Part shown: piece after piece, positions 39,301 to 46,629 of the stretch
Numbering within the stretch: position 1 is the first letter of the stretch
How the letters are laid out: each line of letters starts with the position of its first letter
Source: Saxidomus purpurata
Taxonomy: Eukaryota > Mollusca > Bivalvia > Venerida > Veneridae
Direction of reading: 5' to 3'
DNA length: 64,000 nucleotides
NCBI GenBank assembly: GCA_022818135.1
Contig: JAFMSR010000003.1
Span: 37,033,265 to 37,097,264 of the forward strand
Made by a program: the position numbers and the translations under genes
Notes under the pieces: model-generated
Told to the model about the DNA's origin: nothing
Seen by the model: the letters and a program-made list of their open reading frames with translations, nothing else
Database searches by the model: none

Positions 39301-42300
39301 TCGTATTTTGCTTGATTCCGTAAAATGAGACAGTGAAATTTTCTAAACGTCTTACGAAATACAAAATCTGAGTTCCTGCAGGCAGTTGTAGCTGATAGAA
39401 TTAGCTTTTCTTTGAGGCATTAATTACAGCTGAACAGATGCTTATATCTAATTAGTTTTCTTAATTACCTCCCTTTGTGGCTCTTCAAATAAGAAAAAGA
39501 CAAAGTAATACTCGCCATGTGCTTTTTTTTTTTCGAGCGTCTGGTTATAATACATGCTGCTGCGTTGGTGTTTTTATTTCTTTTTGTTTATCGTTGATAT
39601 CTGTTGTTTGTTTTTGTGAAAGTAGATTTAATGTTGCAATTTTAGCTACCAGCTTGTACGCTGATTTTACTTGTGCGATAAGTTGCATTTTAACATGCTC
39701 TCACAAAGAGAGTATCTAACATTAGCAATGAAACATCCCCAGGATTTTAAGATTACCAGATGTTCATTTTATAATGACAAATACTCCAAATTTCTAAATT
39801 TTATTCAAGACATAAGAAAGCTTCTGCTAGGGTGGTCCCATCGATATTTTTTTAACACTGAATGGAATTACTGATTGACGAAATAACGCTATTTTTATGC
39901 GGTTTTTTATGTTACATACATTTCCTAAACGTAAATGAAATATACCTTTTGACTGACGTTTTCGGTGATTTTTTAATAATACAAAATGAACAAACGGTCC
40001 ATCATAGAAAAAAGGGATTCGAGTCCAAACACTCCTTTACCATTACAATTTGAAAACAAATCTACTGATCTTTGACGAACTTGTATTTTCCATTTTGAGT
40101 GCAAAGTAGTTAGCAGGTTGTGTACATTTGCTTTCACATCCCCAGCTAAGTTTGGAAGGAGACATATTTATTCTTCTTATTCTAGGATTTAGAGAAAAAC
40201 AGCTGAGCATAATCATGTCACTAGCATGAGAAAAAGGCAGAAAAGCTTGGCAAGTCACCAAAACTATCTTACAAGTGATTTAACAATTATAAGCCAATGT
40301 TAATTACGAAATTTCCTTAGTGATGAGCATCCTGCAGAGGAATTCTTTGGTCTCGAGAGGAAAACATATCTAACATTAGAAAACTAATCCAGAGAACTTG
40401 TACAGTGAGCGTGCACCTTTCATACTAAGGAACAGTTTTCATAAACGTGTAACATAGTGAAAACTATTAAAGAGGTTTTTTTTTATCTGAAAACAATATT
40501 AGATCAGTTTGCAACAAAGGAACTTTTTTCCCGTAGATAAATGCCATCTTATCTTACTGCTAGTGAAAAGTCAACACGAGCAAATTCGTTGAGCACCGGG
40601 TCTGCTTGTGAACAATAATGCTTGTTTTCCAATTGATGTTTTGGTTTTTAACATCATAACGACGTGGGTGTGATGTTCAAAATCTCAGAAATACGGACGA
40701 GTGTATATGCTTAGAGCGCCTACAGGGGTTGCTGGTATCAATTACTCGATAATAGTCAATTTCCTGAAGCTATAGGTAGCTATTTGTAGTTATGTGATAA
40801 AAAAGATGTTATAATTGTATTATGTGTATTTAGTACATAACTTTGAACAGTAGTGTGATGTTAATTACCCGCAAACTTTCGTGGGATCAATGAACTTACA
40901 AGCATCAACTTTAACAATAGCACATCGATGAAGTGAGACGTGTTGTCCTTGCCGCAGTCTTGAAAGTCACATTGATTTGAGGGTAATACAATGTATATCT
41001 ATGGAAAGGAGAAATGTGTTAGACCGAAACCCTTGGCTACTGCAATGTTTAAACCATGCTGTGGAACTGCTCATTTTGCTCACTTTTTTACGGACCGATT
41101 GAATTCTGCGACGCATTCAATACAGATAGTGCTTGTTGTTGAATGATACTACATGTATTGGATTATAACGTCGTCTGTTCTTACCATATGGCCTGATCAT
41201 GACTATTTGTGTAATGCAAAGCAATAGCAGTAACTGCTTTACATTGATCAGTGTTCACCGAATAGTTGGGGGTTGTTTTCCGCAGACCATTTTCAGTATA
41301 TTTATCATTGTGAATTGGTATAGTGACGGGTTGAACCCAAAAGGTGTCGTTCTTTCCAAAAACAGCTATAACGTTTAAGCATGTACGGTTATTTAATTAC
41401 AGTCTGTAAATCATTTTCAATATAAGGAACGTACATTTGTATAATTTTGGTATCTTAAACTCATTAAGGGTCATCCACTCAAGAATAGGAAACATGTTGT
41501 GAAGTTTGAAAAATGTACACAAAATGACAAAACCATTTAGTCTATCAACCGACAAACAGTCCTACCTCACCCATATTTTCTTCGAAAAACTGAGGAGGGA
41601 GGGGGAGAGGGAGGGGGGGGAGGGGGAGGGCAGGGGGGGGATAGTAATAATTATTTACTGCATAAATTACACATAACAACTCATATTGAAACTATATTTT
41701 CAGCCTAACTGCGATACTTTACCCCCTTTTCGCTTGCCAAAAACAGCCAAGCATCAATCTCAATGACGAAATAAGCCAAAACATTAATGCAAAAACCGTG
41801 CCAGGATTGTTCACAGTAAGTATGTAACAAAACATATATATTATGTAAGTCATATGTTATTGATAATAATAATATCACCAGTAAGTGATGTTCATACCTA
41901 TGTAATTTACTGGCCTATTTCATCACTGTGAAGCTTTTCAGCATTCTCTGATAGCCGTTACACGTGTTTTTGGCACGGGGAATTAGTTTCGTAAATCAAT
42001 TGTGAACATGATATATTGTGTTGATGCTGTACAGTGATATGATCTACATACTTGTCACTGTCGAGTGCGTTATACGATCAGTTGATTAGACTGAAATCTT
42101 TAAGTTATTATTTCGAATATGTTAATATTATTTGCAATGGCTACAATAAAACGTTCAAATACATTTCTATCTTGTAGATGTGACCTGAGGTTTTCAGTTC
42201 ATGTGGTTCTTATTTCAATTAGATCAATATAATAATGGTAACACATTTGCGCCTTTGCATGAAAAATGTTTCATGAAAGTTAATACATAAGGGCGTTCTG

Positions 42301-43473
42301 TTCTGTGAGATGCTGTATTGCGCGAAGTGCCCATGTACAAGGTATGCTGTAGTGTGATTTTGTTCAATGCTAAGCGACATATGGTGTTGTTCTTGTGCGG
42401 TGTTGTGATGTTCTGCTTCTGTGTTGGTGCGGTGTTGTGGTGTTCTGCTATTTTTTGCAGTGTTTTGCGTTCTGCTATTGCTCTGGTTGGTTTGGTGGTG
42501 TGGCGTTCTGTGACAGTTAAGGTACGGTGTTATGGTGTTATGATATTGTTATGGTGCGGTGTTGTGGCGTTCTGCTATTGATTTGTGCGGTGTTGTGTCG
42601 TTCTGATATTATTTTGTGCGGTGTGGTCAAATGCGATGTGCAATGTGGTTTTCTCGTACTTTTGATGGACATAGGTGAGGAAGGCGTGGTGGTTGAGTGG
42701 TGATATTGTGGTAAGGCCTCGATATCATACTACGTGTATAAGATGAAATATAATTCAAAAATGTGATATAAGAAACTATCGCTACTTTTTTCATTTTGTT
42801 TCGTCTGCTAGTTGACCTAGTCAGTTTACTCTTTGAGATCTATGACTGCTTTTGTCTGGATTTATGTGTTTATACATATCTAGCAAGGTTTGTTTAGAAG
42901 CTGTATTTTACATTATACCGACGGAGCAAATATTTACCTTGACACTGGCGCGTCGATTCCATGCATTATAAGTTTTATATAACATTGCATTAGAAATCGG
43001 TCGTCTGGAGCCAGCTTTGGAAAGCGTGAAACATACAAAGATATCTTCCAACTGTACATGCGCTACACAGTTATTTTTGAAGGTCAATGAAATCTATATA
43101 TACACCAACACAATATAATATTATTGTTGCTGATTCAGTTTAAAAAAAAAATATTATAATACGTTTTAGTACAATGTATGTCTTATAGAAATGTTGGTAA
43201 AAAATCGTACATCAATACCAAAAAAAAAACTAAACTAGAATCACCATTTTCTGGCAGATACAACTCATATTCTGCATACATAATTGTCTGTCATGCGTTG
43301 TAACTAAATTGTTTTACCTTCCTTATTGGCTTCAAAACTGTCATGAGGAGCAATTGTCTTCAAATCATAAATGATATTACGTCCAGGACCAACTTCTGAG
43401 TGCATATTCACCTTGGTTACTGCGTTTTGGAAAGCTAGGATCATGCCCTCGTACTCCGGCTCGAACAAGGCAG
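12146..43473 (-). CDS. Ionotropic glutamate receptor, kainate (GluK) type; spliced gene lacking only exon 1
   Basis: A glutamate-gated cation channel subunit of the plasma membrane that forms tetramers. Sixteen exon positions join in frame to about 877 residues plus stop; vertebrate GluK2 is about 908 with its signal peptide, so only a short first exon is missing. Numbering from exon 2, the amino-terminal domain is about 1-365, S1 about 390-500, M1 about 524-541, pore loop with MQQG about 565-583, M3 with SYTANLAAF at 610-618, S2 about 625-770, M4 about 786-809, and the tail runs to 877. Ligand-site Arg483, Ser649-Thr/Ser650 and Glu698 are present, as is the S2 cysteine pair 710/767. [20 protein letters not shown] and WSEM..EELRF point to kainate rather than AMPA type. 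Gln at the Q/R site predicts a calcium-permeable channel unless edited. One exon has two alternative versions (15038-15255 and 19227-19444). Confidence 0.95.
12323..12846. other. Receptor intron
   Basis: Intron of 524 bp with a GTATTA donor on the M4 exon and a tttttcag acceptor. No repeat or conserved structure was seen apart from a short palindromic run near 12392-12412 (AAAAGTTCACTTGAGTGAACTTTTG-like). Confidence 0.8.
12847..13030 (-). CDS. Receptor exon: end of S2 and M4
   Basis: The acceptor tttttttttcag completes the TG|G tryptophan codon of the KWW motif; the exon is phase 2 in and phase 0 out. It contains Cys767, the likely disulfide partner of Cys710, then [20 protein letters not shown] and the rest of M4. 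The SALGV.N.GG.F.VLA signature is typical of kainate subunits. Confidence 0.95.
13289..13370 (-). CDS. Receptor exon: S2 helix before M4
   Basis: An 82 bp exon with acceptor tttttttcag and donor TG|GTAAGT. It encodes [20 protein letters not shown] then LSKIYTKW. This is the family segment of type SP(Y/W)RDKI..AIL.LQE.G.L..L..KWW, so the ligand-binding clamshell is complete. Confidence 0.95.
13371..14085. other. Receptor intron
   Basis: Intron of 715 bp with a GTGAAA donor and a tttttttcag acceptor. Nothing else was recognised in it. Confidence 0.8.
14086..14311 (-). CDS. Receptor exon: S2 ligand-binding lobe
   Basis: A 226 bp exon, phase 0 in and phase 1 out, with acceptor attgttttcag and donor G|GTGAAA. 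It encodes [10 protein letters not shown]... and the segment [20 protein letters not shown] then [17 protein letters not shown]. Glu698 in AES is the conserved residue that contacts the ligand amino group. The QRNC cysteine and GYG loop are kainate-type landmarks. It is the shared 3' partner of both alternative exons. Confidence 0.96.
14312..15037. other. Receptor intron containing a short inverted-repeat element
   Basis: Intron of 726 bp after exon B (donor GTAATG). It holds the 96 bp MITE-like element at 14736-14831 and nothing else recognised. Confidence 0.8.
14736..14831. mobile_element. Miniature inverted-repeat element, copy 1
   Basis: The 25 bp ends GGTTTAGATGGATATATCCG... and ...GACGGATATTTCCATCTGAACC are inverted with 2 mismatches around a 46 bp centre. 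It is the same family as 38174-38279, which shares the GGTTCAGATGGAAATATCCG end. The element folds into a hairpin in RNA. Confidence 0.85.
15038..15255 (-). CDS. Receptor alternative exon B: pore end, M3 gate and first part of S2
   Basis: A 218 bp exon, phase 1 in and phase 0 out, with acceptor cctaaaacag and donor AAG|GTAATG. It completes the glycine of MQQG and reads [20 protein letters not shown], then M3 with [11 protein letters not shown], then [20 protein letters not shown] and [15 protein letters not shown]. Ser-Ser stands at the ligand-contact pair (Ser-Thr in version A). It is about 65% identical to exon A (47 of 72 residues), with M3 identical through [12 protein letters not shown]. 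The post-filter SDxxPKASSTR resembles vertebrate kainate subunits more than version A does. No stop or frame damage is present. It must replace exon A: joining A to B gives GCA GCG ATG TAG. Confidence 0.95.
15256..19226. other. Intron between the two alternative exons
   Basis: This 3971 bp spacer separates alternative exons A and B. It contains the long palindrome at 16091-16854 and no duplicated copy of any other receptor exon. That argues for duplication of a single exon rather than a remnant of a whole-gene duplication. Confidence 0.8.
16091..16854. mobile_element. Long fold-back palindrome
   Basis: The left arm 16091-16436 (346 bp) and right arm 16528-16854 (327 bp) are near-perfect inverted copies around a 91 bp loop. 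Outer ends are AATGAGCGTCAAT and ATTGACGCTCATT; inner ends are TCTATAACATGGT and ACCATGTTATAGA. Each arm carries several copies of a CCAACTACC/GGTAGTTGG motif in both orientations, and the loop carries another (ACCAACTACCTTCTGGTTGG). No ORF is evident. It looks like a fold-back or MITE-type element, and in pre-mRNA it could form a very long double-stranded hairpin. Confidence 0.93.
19227..19444 (-). CDS. Receptor alternative exon A: pore end, M3 gate and first part of S2
   Basis: A 218 bp exon, phase 1 in and phase 0 out, with acceptor gatctcatag and donor ATG|GTGAGG. It completes the MQQG glycine and reads [20 protein letters not shown], then M3 with [31 protein letters not shown] and [15 protein letters not shown]. 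It keeps the Cys-Asp just after the filter (AMPA-like) and Ser-Thr at the ligand-contact pair. Skipping both A and B shifts the frame so the next exon stops after 16 codons. Same length and phases as exon B indicate a tandem duplicate exon maintained by selection. Confidence 0.96.
19445..20800. other. Receptor intron upstream of alternative exon A
   Basis: Intron of 1356 bp with a GTATTG donor on the pore-loop exon. No repeat or structure was recognised. Confidence 0.75.
20801..20919 (-). CDS. Receptor exon: M1-M2 linker and pore loop with Q/R site
   Basis: A 119 bp exon, phase 2 in and phase 1 out, with acceptor tactttacag and donor CAAG|GTATTG. It encodes [20 protein letters not shown] then [19 protein letters not shown] and the first base of glycine. 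PYEW.NPHPC is the conserved pre-pore motif. The genomic codon at the Q/R site is CAG/CAA (Gln). The downstream donor serves both alternative exons. Confidence 0.96.
20920..21322. other. Receptor intron
   Basis: Intron of 403 bp between M1 and the pore loop; nothing beyond the splice sites was recognised. Confidence 0.8.
21323..21546 (-). CDS. Receptor exon: S1 end and M1
   Basis: A 224 bp exon, phase 0 in and phase 2 out, with acceptor gtttttcag and donor AG|GTAAGG. It encodes [37 protein letters not shown], a short linker and M1 ([20 protein letters not shown]). The conserved ligand-carboxylate Arg is present (YAR). The proline that normally precedes L(A/T)IT in the ligand site is a glycine here (AAAGLTIT instead of ..PL.IT). 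Confidence 0.96.
21781..21987 (-). CDS. Receptor exon: S1 ligand-binding lobe
   Basis: A 207 bp, phase 0-0 exon with acceptor tatattacag and donor AAT|GTAAGT. It encodes [40 protein letters not shown] and a segment ending [17 protein letters not shown]. The PPY and WNGMIG.L motifs define S1. Confidence 0.96.
21988..22696. other. Receptor intron with a SINE near its donor
   Basis: Intron of 709 bp with a GTGAGT donor. The SINE at 22365-22660 fills much of it, its right target-site copy ending about 26 bases from the splice donor. Confidence 0.85.
22365..22660 (-). mobile_element. tRNA-derived SINE with perfect target-site duplication
   Basis: The minus strand has an A-box-like TGACCTAGTGGTTAACGC and a B box GGTTCGAATCC near 22560-22650. 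A body containing AGCTAGGTCCCCTTGTATC and a tail near 22375 follow. CATACTGAGT occurs at 22355-22364 and 22661-22670, a perfect 10 bp target-site duplication. It is a different family from 7136-7359. Confidence 0.88.
22697..22810 (-). CDS. Receptor exon: ATD-S1 linker
   Basis: A 114 bp, phase 0-0 exon with acceptor tgtacatttcag and donor TAC|GTGAGT. It encodes [20 protein letters not shown] then [18 protein letters not shown]. (I/V)G.W....G.N.T is the typical end of the amino-terminal domain and LRVVTI opens S1. It has two NxT glycosylation sequons. Confidence 0.95.
22811..26878. other. Receptor intron dominated by a tandem-repeat element
   Basis: Intron of 4068 bp. The element at 23029-25222 fills over half of it. 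The rest (25223-26878) is unique-looking apart from a duplicated GCGGGTCGAAATGTGCA at about 25620-25655 and a small hairpin at 26544-26560. Confidence 0.8.
23029..25222 (+). mobile_element. Non-autonomous element with 11 internal 166 bp repeats (HINE/pearl-like)
   Basis: The left end is ACAAGAGCTGTCCATAAGAC followed by AGCTCGACTATT; the right end is AATAGTCGAGCT, its inverse. GCTGTC..GACAGC makes a small hairpin at the left end. Inside, the GGGCCATAA landmark recurs near 23338, 23511, 23676, 23842, 24008, 24173, 24339, 24505, 24670, 24834 and 25000, about every 166 bp. A GACGCCGACGCCGACGC microsatellite precedes the right end. It has no coding capacity. The layout resembles Helentron-derived elements of bivalves; that assignment is inference. 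Confidence 0.88.
26879..26980 (-). CDS. Receptor exon: amino-terminal domain end
   Basis: A 102 bp, phase 0-0 exon with acceptor tgcttttcag and donor GAG|GTAATT. It encodes [20 protein letters not shown] then [14 protein letters not shown], the family pattern (E..GLTG.I.F....R.DF.L.I..L...GL). Confidence 0.95.
26981..27551. other. Receptor intron
   Basis: Intron of 571 bp; no repeat or structure recognised. Confidence 0.75.
27552..27704 (-). CDS. Receptor exon: amino-terminal domain
   Basis: A 153 bp, phase 0-0 exon with acceptor tctttaattcag and donor GCT|GTAAGT. It encodes [40 protein letters not shown] and [19 protein letters not shown] is the conserved helix, and the Cys in [10 protein letters not shown] is the usual partner of the Cys in VCREM of the 38921-39178 exon. 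Confidence 0.96.
27705..28692. other. Receptor intron with an exon-like open segment
   Basis: Intron of 988 bp. It contains the exon-like stretch 27967-28113; the rest has nothing recognised. Confidence 0.7.
27967..28113 (-). CDS. Possible cassette exon (unproven)
   Basis: This 147 bp stretch lies between two confirmed phase-0 exons, with an AG acceptor (gtgatttacag) and a GT donor (CAG|GTGATA). It is open in phase 0 for 49 codons ([18 protein letters not shown]... to HQMKKQ), so it could be inserted without breaking the frame. The peptide does not resemble any amino-terminal-domain segment I know, and the neighbours join perfectly without it. It may be chance. Confidence 0.2.
28693..28869 (-). 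CDS. Receptor exon: amino-terminal domain
   Basis: A 177 bp, phase 0-0 exon with acceptor gttttcttccag and donor GCG|GTATGT. It encodes [40 protein letters not shown] and [19 protein letters not shown], matching the LDL....E.Y..S..N.T..R..D family stretch. Confidence 0.95.
28870..30980. other. Receptor intron with a 46 bp satellite
   Basis: Intron of 2111 bp. It holds the tandem array at 30001-30415; the remainder shows nothing recognisable. Confidence 0.8.
30001..30415. repeat. 46 bp tandem array with palindromic core
   Basis: Nine units of 46 bp (ACTAAACATGAGAGAATTAC then ATTTCAACAGTGTGGAATTT then CCACTC). Two sub-types are interspersed: CAACAGTGTGGAATTTCCAC, whose GTGGAATTTCCAC is a perfect palindrome, and CATTAGTGTGAAATTACCAC, which is imperfect. 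Identity between units is high, implying recent expansion or homogenisation. Confidence 0.95.
30981..31034 (-). CDS. Receptor exon: 54 bp amino-terminal domain micro-exon
   Basis: A 54 bp, phase 0-0 exon with acceptor cttatatttcag and donor CTC|GTAAGT. It encodes [18 protein letters not shown], the conserved kainate receptor segment ...MMTEYYHY.FT(T/S)LD. It is too short for ordinary ORF calling but is unambiguous. Confidence 0.96.
31035..35316. other. Receptor intron
   Basis: Intron of 4282 bp with a GTAATA donor. It contains the short TTAA-flanked MITE copy at 35126-35285 near its donor end. Small plus-strand ORFs (31072-31311, 33532-34240) show no family resemblance and look like chance. 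Confidence 0.7.
35126..35285. mobile_element. TTAA-flanked MITE, internally deleted copy
   Basis: Both ends match the element at 35938-36313 (TTAAAGGGTCATACC at the left, GGGAAACCGCTTTAA at the right), but the middle ~220 bp is missing. It is flanked by TTAA. It ends about 30 bases from the donor of the adjacent exon. Confidence 0.8.
35317..35498 (-). CDS. Receptor exon: amino-terminal domain
   Basis: A 182 bp exon, phase 1 in and phase 0 out, with acceptor tcgtatttcag and donor GAG|GTAATA. It encodes [40 protein letters not shown] and [22 protein letters not shown](I/L)DC near the end is the conserved core strand. Confidence 0.95.
35938..36313. mobile_element. TTAA-flanked MITE, full-length copy
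   Basis: Ends are inverted: TTTAAAGGGACATACCCT and, reversed from the right end, TTTAAAGGGGCACTCCCT. TTAA is present at both boundaries (35938-35941, 36310-36313), the target used by piggyBac-type transposons. It has no coding capacity. Relatives lie at 35126-35285 and 43511-44684. Confidence 0.85.
38174..38279. mobile_element. Miniature inverted-repeat element, copy 2
   Basis: Ends GGTTCAGATGGAAATATCCG and CGGATATTCCATCTGAACC are inverted. The centre holds a second hairpin (GCGGGAAC...GTTCCCGC). Same family as 14736-14831. Confidence 0.88.
38408..38458. promoter_or_regulatory. Three CRE-like sites in tandem
   Basis: TGACGTCA occurs at 38408-38415 and 38430-38437, and a variant TTACGTCA at 38451-38458, each preceded by an AACG/AAAG and spaced about 21-22 bases. 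A further TGACGTCA lies at 38052-38059. TGACGTCA is the consensus for CREB/ATF factors. Function here is inferred, and the 22 bp spacing may simply reflect a short tandem repeat. Confidence 0.4.
38921..39178 (-). CDS. Receptor exon: amino-terminal domain
   Basis: A 258 bp exon, phase 1 in and phase 1 out, with acceptor cttattttag and donor A|GTAAGTATT. It encodes [40 protein letters not shown] and a segment through [28 protein letters not shown] and EIPHIQS are the conserved family strands. Confidence 0.96.
41583..41641 (+). repeat. Guanine-rich run
   Basis: An almost pure G/A tract with more than six runs of three or more guanines, including two runs of eight or nine. It fits the G-quadruplex pattern on the plus strand, which is the non-template... 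i.e. antisense strand relative to the receptor gene, so the receptor pre-mRNA would carry the C-rich complement. Confidence 0.7.
42330..42640 (+). repeat. Degenerate GTGCGGTGTTGTG-type repeat
   Basis: Repeated variants of TTGTGCGGTGTTGTGRTGTTCTGCTATT give a G/T-rich tract. The open frame at 42318-42581 is a by-product of this composition. Confidence 0.7.
43318..43473 (-). CDS. Receptor exon 2: start of amino-terminal domain
   Basis: A 156 bp exon, phase 1 in and phase 1 out, with acceptor gtttttctcttcaag and donor GGAAG|GTAAAA. It encodes [40 protein letters not shown] and [12 protein letters not shown], corresponding to the GGIFE...ELAF..A...IN start of mature kainate receptors through DSFEA.K. 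No methionine or signal peptide lies in it, so at least one exon lies upstream. The matching paralogue exon is at 257-412. Confidence 0.95.
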
Positions 43474-43510
43474 CTTGAAGAGAAAAACAAATAAATATAG
43501 AAAAAACGTT

Positions 43511-44684
43511 AAAAGGGGCATTCCCTACATCTACAGATTATATTCTCGAAACAAAGATGATGTTTTCAATGAACGCAAAATAATAAATAAAAGCATTTTT
43601 AAAGAACAACATATTATATCGAAAAATGCCCCATTTTAGCACAAACAAGAGCTGTCCATAAGACAGCACGCTCGACTATTGTGGGGTTGTAAAAAACAAA
43701 ACTTTATCAGGAAAAGTGGTACGTGATAGTGCTATAGACCTTGCATGCAAAACTTACCAAATTTCAAAAGTCAAACAAGGGCCATAATGCACTAAATTTA
43801 AACAAGAGTAACTGTCTTGACTGGGACACCTCTTAAGACATTAAAAAGTTTCAAGCAATATCATATGTGGTTACTGAATATGTGCATGATAGTACCTAGC
43901 AGGCAAAACTTTAACCAAATTTTCAAAAGTCAAACAAGGGCCATAATTAGTACAAATTTATACAAGAGTTATCGACTTGACTGGGACACCCTAGAACATT
44001 AACGAAGTTTCAAGTCAATATCATAAGTGGTACTGAGATATGGCATGATAGTACCTAGCAGGCAAAACTTTAACCAAATATTCAAAAGTCAAACAAGGGC
44101 CATAAGACTAAATTTCAAGAGTTATCTGCCTTGATTGTATGACACCCCTAAAGACATGAACAAAGTTTCAAGTCAAATTTAAGTGGTTACTGAGATATGG
44201 CATGATTGTACCTAGCAGTCAAAACTTTAACCAAATTTTCAAAAGTCAAACAAGGGCCATAATTTGACTAAATTTTTCAAGAGTTATCGCCTTGATTGTT
44301 GACACCCCTAAAGACATGAACAAAGTTCAAGTCAATATCATAAGTGGTTACGAGAAGTGCATGATAGTCTAGCAGGCAAAACAACCAAAGAAGCAACGCC
44401 GACGCCGACGCCGACGCCGACACACAAGTGACTGTAATAGCTCTCCATATTCTCCGAATAGTCGAGCTAATAATCAAAATGTAGGCCTTCTGTAATGAAT
44501 TGCTATGCACCCATTTATTGTACAACAACAACTTTACATGGATTATTGAATGGTTAACGGTACCGCACCATATTTTTAAACGCTGATTTTACCGAGTAAA
44601 GAGTAATACTAATTGCAAATATTATATTATTTGTGTTTCTGAAGTTATTTAGTTTGACGCCAGTTATAGGGAGTGTCTTTTTAA
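43511..44684. mobile_element. TTAA-flanked MITE split by a later insertion
   Basis: The left part (43511-43645, TTAAAAGGGGCATTCCCT...) and right part (44471-44684, ...AGGGAGTGTCTTTTTAA) together match the reverse complement of the intact copy at 35938-36313. The element at about 43646-44470 sits between them. Confidence 0.85.
43646..44470 (+). mobile_element. Second HINE/pearl-like element with about four ~160 bp repeats
   Basis: It shares both ends with the 23029-25222 element (ACAAGAGCTGTCCATAAGAC; AATAGTCGAGCT) and the same internal unit, with GGGCCATAA near 43779, 43939, 44097 and 44254. Many one- to few-base deletions make the units shorter and show it is older or decaying faster. A GACGCCGACGCCGACGCCGAC microsatellite precedes its right end. 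Confidence 0.88.
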
Positions 44685-46071
44685 TCACAAAATGTGATGT
44701 TAAAATATCTTCTCTAGAATTCGTGGCTACACAATTGTAATATAACGAACAAGGGCTTAACGCACAAGCCGTTGTTGACTCTTTTTCTCAACTGGCTGCC
44801 AGACATAGCATGACGTATACCAGCCTTTCGGAAACATAGAAACTTAACATATAGTAGTTCGCAGAGGTTGATATAATATTCAAGCTGCTGGGTCTGTAAG
44901 TTAAAGAAACACAAATAAATGATTTATGAGCTTATTCTTTTTACTCAGTCAAAGACTCAAACCTGTCAATTACATGCGAACAGCATCGTTTATAAGCTCA
45001 CTGTAAAAATGTGTTAACTTCGTTTTTAATTCAGCGCTTAACTCCATTTATTCTGGGGTACGAATTCTTTTTCAAAAACAATGCCAAATCAAATGTTGCT
45101 ATTCCGTGTACGTTTCTGCTTGACATAAATTTCTCTGAATGGATGAATGTGATAAAAATAAATATCACAGAAATTTCATCTTATTATGTTGAATGATTGT
45201 AATTAGTACAATTCTTTGAGGACATGCATTGAGAAGAATTAACGAGACATCTGTCATTTTAATGGCTTTCACACACACGGGGGAAAGAAGGAGAAATGAT
45301 ACAATATATGCGACCCAAATGATTTAAGAGATAGCACGACAAATGATTAAAATTCTGATACATGCATACGTGCACTGGTTCAGTGTCATTTTGAAAACAG
45401 AGTAGGAAGATGGACAGCTTAATTGCATGTCGTCTTGACAAGCTTTTCTTCTTTATTCACGCACCCTTTCATACAAAATTCATGTACAATGGTCTTTCAT
45501 AATACCCATCTTCTGTGTTTATTCGTTTGTTTTTCATACCAGGTCCGTTCGTTCGGTCATCCTGTCAAACATCCATTCATTTAAAACGTTTCGTATATTC
45601 ATTTATAAATTCGTTTATTTATCTTTCATCTGCTCTAGCATTCATCCATTCATCCATTCATTCGTTTATTCATCTTTCATCTGCTCTAGTGTTCATCCAT
45701 TCATTCGTTTATTCATTTACACTTACTTACACTACACCTCTTTTGATTTTTAGACAATACACAATATGTTTTCAGAGTCGTGCATAAGTCACTATCTAAT
45801 TACACAAAAATATACGTTAAAGATATGTTAATTTGCGTCAAAAGTTGTTCAAAACAATATATGAACCAGCTTTTTTCCGCTTGTCGAGGAATGTACACCT
45901 ACTTGTTCGGTGTTGGTTACTTTTTGTGAATACTGACAATAATGTTTGTTCCTGCCTTTCTTCTAAAACAATGTGTGTGTATACATGTATTGCTGTTGTT
46001 TCGACTGGAGGATGGTAACTATGCTTTAGTGATGATGAGAATTTTTATTTAAGTTAAACGCGCTTGCGCTT
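44685..46071. other. Non-coding stretch upstream of receptor exon 2
   Basis: Contains a degenerate TTCATTCGTTTATTCATCTT repeat at about 45590-45730. No exon was recognised; receptor exon 1 could lie here or anywhere to the right. Confidence 0.55.
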
Positions 46072-46629
46072 TGTTGAACCGTATATGTCCTGGAACGTAT
46101 ATATCACACCCATGTGATATATTCGACCGTAAATGTAACACGTGTTTAATGTGCATACGTTTGGTCATTTTTGACAGTTTACACCGAAACGTATACGTCT
46201 CATAGGTGTGATAAAAGTGCATGAAAGTACAAATTATACGCTAAGTCATTCCAGGAAGAGGATCGGAACCGATCCCCAGGAGCCGGCCATGCAGATACAA
46301 GTCTCTGTTTAAGTTCAATAAGTGTTGATCGCTTGTCGTTTACCTTGGACTTTCTTGGATAATAGCATGCATTTCGGCTCCCACATTACACCTACATACA
46401 TGTATAACCTATAGATGCCTCCCAAACATCGTTACATTCGTTTTATTTGCCTTTTTCTGCTTGAGATATTCGTTTTCGTGTTCCAGAAAATTTGAAGTCA
46501 AACGTATACATGTGCCTATACGTTTCACGCGAAGACTATTTTCGACCGAATATATCACACGTGTGACATATGCGGTCGAATTTTTTCTCTCGTGTGATAT
46601 ATACGTTCGGGGACATATACGGTTCAACA
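46072..46629. mobile_element. DNA-transposon-like element with long imperfect TIRs
   Basis: Ends TGTTGAACCGTATATGTCC and GGACATATACGGTTCAACA are inverted, and similarity continues inward for about 55 bp (GAACGTATATATCACAC... and TTCGACCG...). GCGCTTTG lies just outside both ends, a possible 8 bp target duplication. No transposase ORF is present. Confidence 0.8.

Larger units (their letters stand above)
39179..43317. other. Receptor intron
   Basis: Intron of 4139 bp with a G|GTAAAA donor. It holds the guanine-rich run at 41583-41641 and a low-complexity GT-rich region at 42330-42640; otherwise nothing recognised. Confidence 0.75.

Noticed and set aside
42318..42581. 87-codon plus-strand Val/Cys-rich frame
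   Set aside because: Product of the GT-rich degenerate repeat, not a gene.
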